Assembly: GCA_026982315.1 (NCBI GenBank)
Contig: JALSHI010000026.1
Span: forward strand, 1-64,000
From: Lysobacterales bacterium
GTDB lineage: Bacteria > Pseudomonadota > Gammaproteobacteria > Xanthomonadales > Marinicellaceae
Reading direction: 5' to 3'
DNA: 64,000 nt
In this document: positions 62,233 through 64,000 of the stretch, one piece after another
Layout: the number at the start of each line of letters is the position of its first letter
Position numbering within the stretch: position 1 is the stretch's first letter
The notes under the pieces: model-generated
Databases searched by the model: none
What the model saw: only the letters and a program-made list of their open reading frames with translations
What the model was told of the DNA's origin: nothing
Translations under genes and position numbers: made by a program

Positions 62233-63980
62233 ATCAGTGGCTGGAGTGGGCAGCACGGGAAATGTATCGTGATGGCCTGCTCAGCAAGGATGATGCGCGA
62301 CAGCTGTTACGCAATGCCGCCAAACCGGCCAGTGCTTCTGTCCACCCTTATGTGTCGCTGGCCGATTACGGCATGATTAACCAGAAAACCGGAAAGCCAT
62401 TGACGGTGGAAGCCATCACCCGCTGGGTGGCGGGCAAACACCGGCTCGATTACCTGAAAATCGACCCCACCAGCATTGATGTGGGCAATGTGCCTGAAGT
62501 GGTTTCCCAGGCTTATGCCAGCAAGCATAAAATCCTGCCGGTCGCCGTCGACGGCCAGCAAATTACCTTTGCCGTGGCCGATCCGGACAATGATGAATGG
62601 GTAGAGGAGTTGCAACGTTTGTTGCGAGCGGATATTCGCAGGGTACACGCCAATCCGTTGGATATTCAGCGCTATCTGTTCGAGTTTTACGGTGTCAATC
62701 GATCCATACAACATGCCAAGGCGCAACATCAAAGCCGGCGGCTGGATCCTCTTCTCAATTTGGAACAAATGGTGCAGCTGGGCGCCAGGGGCGAGCTCAC
62801 GGCGGATGACCAGCATGTCATCAATATTGTGGACTGGCTGCTGCAGTATGCCTTTGAGCAACGCGCCAGCGATATTCATCTGGAGCCCAAGCGAAACGAA
62901 TCCCTGGTGCGATTTCGCATTGACGGCAAGCTGCACCAGGTATACACCCTGCCAACTCCGGTGATGGCGGCGGTGGTCAGCCGCATAAAAATCCTTTCGC
63001 GCATGGATGTGACGGAAAAACGCAAACCCCAGGATGGCCGCATTAAAACCTTGTCGGGCAAAAACCGCGAAGTGGAGCTGCGGGTTTCCACCATGCCCAC
63101 GGCTTTTGGTGAAAAGTGTGTGCTGCGCATATTTGATCCGGATGCGGTCTCCAAGACTTACCGCGATTTGGGCTTTGGCGAAAACGAAGAAGCGACCTGG
63201 GAGGCCATGATCAATCGCCCGCATGGCATTGTGCTGGTCACCGGCCCCACCGGTTCGGGAAAGACCACCACACTTTATGCCACCTTGCGCCGTCTGGCCA
63301 CAGGCGAGGTGAATGTGTCCACGGTGGAAGACCCCATCGAGATGGTGTTTCCTGAACTTAACCAGATGCAGATAAACCCGAAAATTGGGCTGAACTTCGC
63401 GGATGGCATTCGGACTTTGATGCGGCAGGACCCGGACATTATCATGGTGGGCGAAATCCGCGACCTGGAAACCGCGCAGATGGCGGTGCAGGCGTCCCTG
63501 ACCGGTCATTTGGTGCTGTCCACCCTACACACCAATTCCGCCCCCGGCGCCATTAACCGGTTGCTGGATTTAGGTGTGCCTGACTATCTGCTGCGCAGCA
63601 CGCTGGCAGGCGTAGTCGCCCAGCGGCTGGCGCGCAAGCTGTGTGTGCATTGCAAGCGGGAAGAGGCCACCAATATGGCCGCCTGGCAGGCGTTGGTACA
63701 GCCCTTCGACCTGTCAGCACCGGCACGGGTGTACGAGAAAACCGGTTGTATCGAATGCCGCAATACCGGCTATCACGGGCGTTTGGGGGTGTATGAGATG
63801 ATGCCGGTCACAGAATCATTACGCTCTTGTATCCAGGCCAACACGCCTTCGGAAAAAATTACCGAAATGGCCATCAAGGAAGGCATGAAACCCTTGCGGC
63901 TGGCACTGGCGGAACATATTATTGGCGGACAAGTCTCCCTAGAGGAAGCCATCAAATTAACGCCTTTGATGTATCAATGA
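62211..63980 (+). CDS. Type IV pilus / type II secretion assembly ATPase (PilB/GspE family)
   Basis: A hexameric cytoplasmic ATPase driving pilus or pseudopilus assembly. The N-terminal part (about 60-160; ILPVAVDGQQITFAVADPDN) is a GspE-N-like domain. It is followed by SDIHLEPKRNESLVRFRIDG, Walker A GPTGSGKTTT near 345, the Asp box VEDPIEM, Walker B IIMVGEIRDLETA and the His box GHLVLSTLHTN. A four-Cys zinc element (CVHC, CIEC) is present. Length is 589. A minor-pilin or PilC-like gene would be expected next; the following ATG overlaps the stop. Confidence 0.92.
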   Translation: MGKSQAVNQWLEWAAREMYRDGLLSKDDARQLLRNAAKPASASVHPYVSLADYGMINQKTGKPLTVEAITRWVAGKHRLDYLKIDPTSIDVGNVPEVVSQAYASKHKILPVAVDGQQITFAVADPDNDEWVEELQRLLRADIRRVHANPLDIQRYLFEFYGVNRSIQHAKAQHQSRRLDPLLNLEQMVQLGARGELTADDQHVINIVDWLLQYAFEQRASDIHLEPKRNESLVRFRIDGKLHQVYTLPTPVMAAVVSRIKILSRMDVTEKRKPQDGRIKTLSGKNREVELRVSTMPTAFGEKCVLRIFDPDAVSKTYRDLGFGENEEATWEAMINRPHGIVLVTGPTGSGKTTTLYATLRRLATGEVNVSTVEDPIEMVFPELNQMQINPKIGLNFADGIRTLMRQDPDIIMVGEIRDLETAQMAVQASLTGHLVLSTLHTNSAPGAINRLLDLGVPDYLLRSTLAGVVAQRLARKLCVHCKREEATNMAAWQALVQPFDLSAPARVYEKTGCIECRNTGYHGRLGVYEMMPVTESLRSCIQANTPSEKITEMAIKEGMKPLRLALAEHIIGGQVSLEEAIKLTPLMYQ

Positions 63981-64000
63981 GCACCACCCACAATCCACCC
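63977..64000 (+). CDS. Start of a further gene, cut by the window edge
   Basis: An ATG at 63977 overlaps the stop of the PilB/GspE-like gene (ATGA) and opens eight codons (MSTTHNPP) before the edge. By context a PilC/GspF-type inner-membrane protein would be expected, but eight residues cannot show this. Confidence 0.5.

Noticed and set aside
62307-63509. 400-codon open frame antisense to the PilB/GspE-like gene
   Set aside because: It has no recognisable motif or ribosome site, and the plus frame has all family motifs.

Overview
The window is a continuous stretch of chromosome from a free-living, respiring gammaproteobacterium. The evidence is the hfq-hflX-hflK-hflC-purA block, an Anr/FNR regulator divergent from ccoNOQP, a RelA of the monofunctional EFDD type, FadE, PBP1B, PriA, and a PilB/GspE-type ATPase. 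I cannot name the genus. No tRNA, rRNA operon, insertion sequence, prophage or CRISPR array is visible, so this is mostly core genome with a few unusual accessory blocks. One stable RNA, RNase P RNA, is present.

Layout. (1) 0-9.8 kb: a secreted protein that looks frameshifted at the left edge; purA, hflC, hflK, hflX, hfq and a TusA-family gene on the minus strand; mpl and rluE on plus; an RssA-like patatin and anr on minus. (2) 9.9-17.7 kb: a complete cbb3 oxidase locus, ccoN-ccoO-ccoQ-ccoP plus an extra small membrane gene, then the maturation genes ccoG-ccoH-ccoI. A class II FNR/Anr promoter precedes ccoN. (3) 17.7-22 kb: glutathione-dependent formaldehyde oxidation (frmA/adhC and fghA), a TetR regulator with a clear operator, and a Tat-type flavoprotein of the sarcosine-oxidase family whose chemistry would release formaldehyde. 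(4) 22-24 kb: a small secreted protein made of five 9-residue repeats behind a leader with three perfect hairpins, a DUF6502-type protein, and rnpB. (5) 24-33.4 kb: relA, an M48 lipoprotein protease and a VOC protein; an ECF sigma / membrane anti-sigma-like / DUF3106-like / PqqD-like operon; a 0.66 kb palindrome-rich noncoding stretch with two perfect DnaA boxes; and a membrane Ser/Thr kinase translationally coupled to an outer-membrane porin.

(6) 33.4-48.6 kb: priA, pepQ, a DUF4442 thioesterase-paaZ-acyltransferase cluster, GTP-type PEP carboxykinase, a TetR regulator divergent from fadE with two matched operator copies, PBP1B and an exported protein. (7) 48.7-64 kb: a 1525-residue three-module glycosyltransferase, a MidA-like methyltransferase / VanZ-like / GtrB-like set on minus, and a tightly packed plus-strand run: pteridine-reductase-like SDR, phosphopantetheinyl transferase, ClsC-like phospholipase D lipoprotein, an unknown membrane protein, a BtuCD/FecCD-type ABC pair, a PilB/GspE-like ATPase, and the first codons of a further gene.

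Regulation readable from the DNA: an Anr site at -41.5 of ccoN; a TetR operator inside the spacer of the frmA promoter; duplicated operators flanking the fadE promoter; and four genes (mpl, priA, the DUF4442 gene, the gtrB-like gene) where a -10-like hexamer lies exactly 7 nt before the ATG, suggesting leaderless transcripts. The strongest candidates for something undescribed are the repeat protein with its structured leader, the ECF/PqqD operon facing the kinase-porin operon across the DnaA-box palindromes, and the proposed leaderless promoter class.
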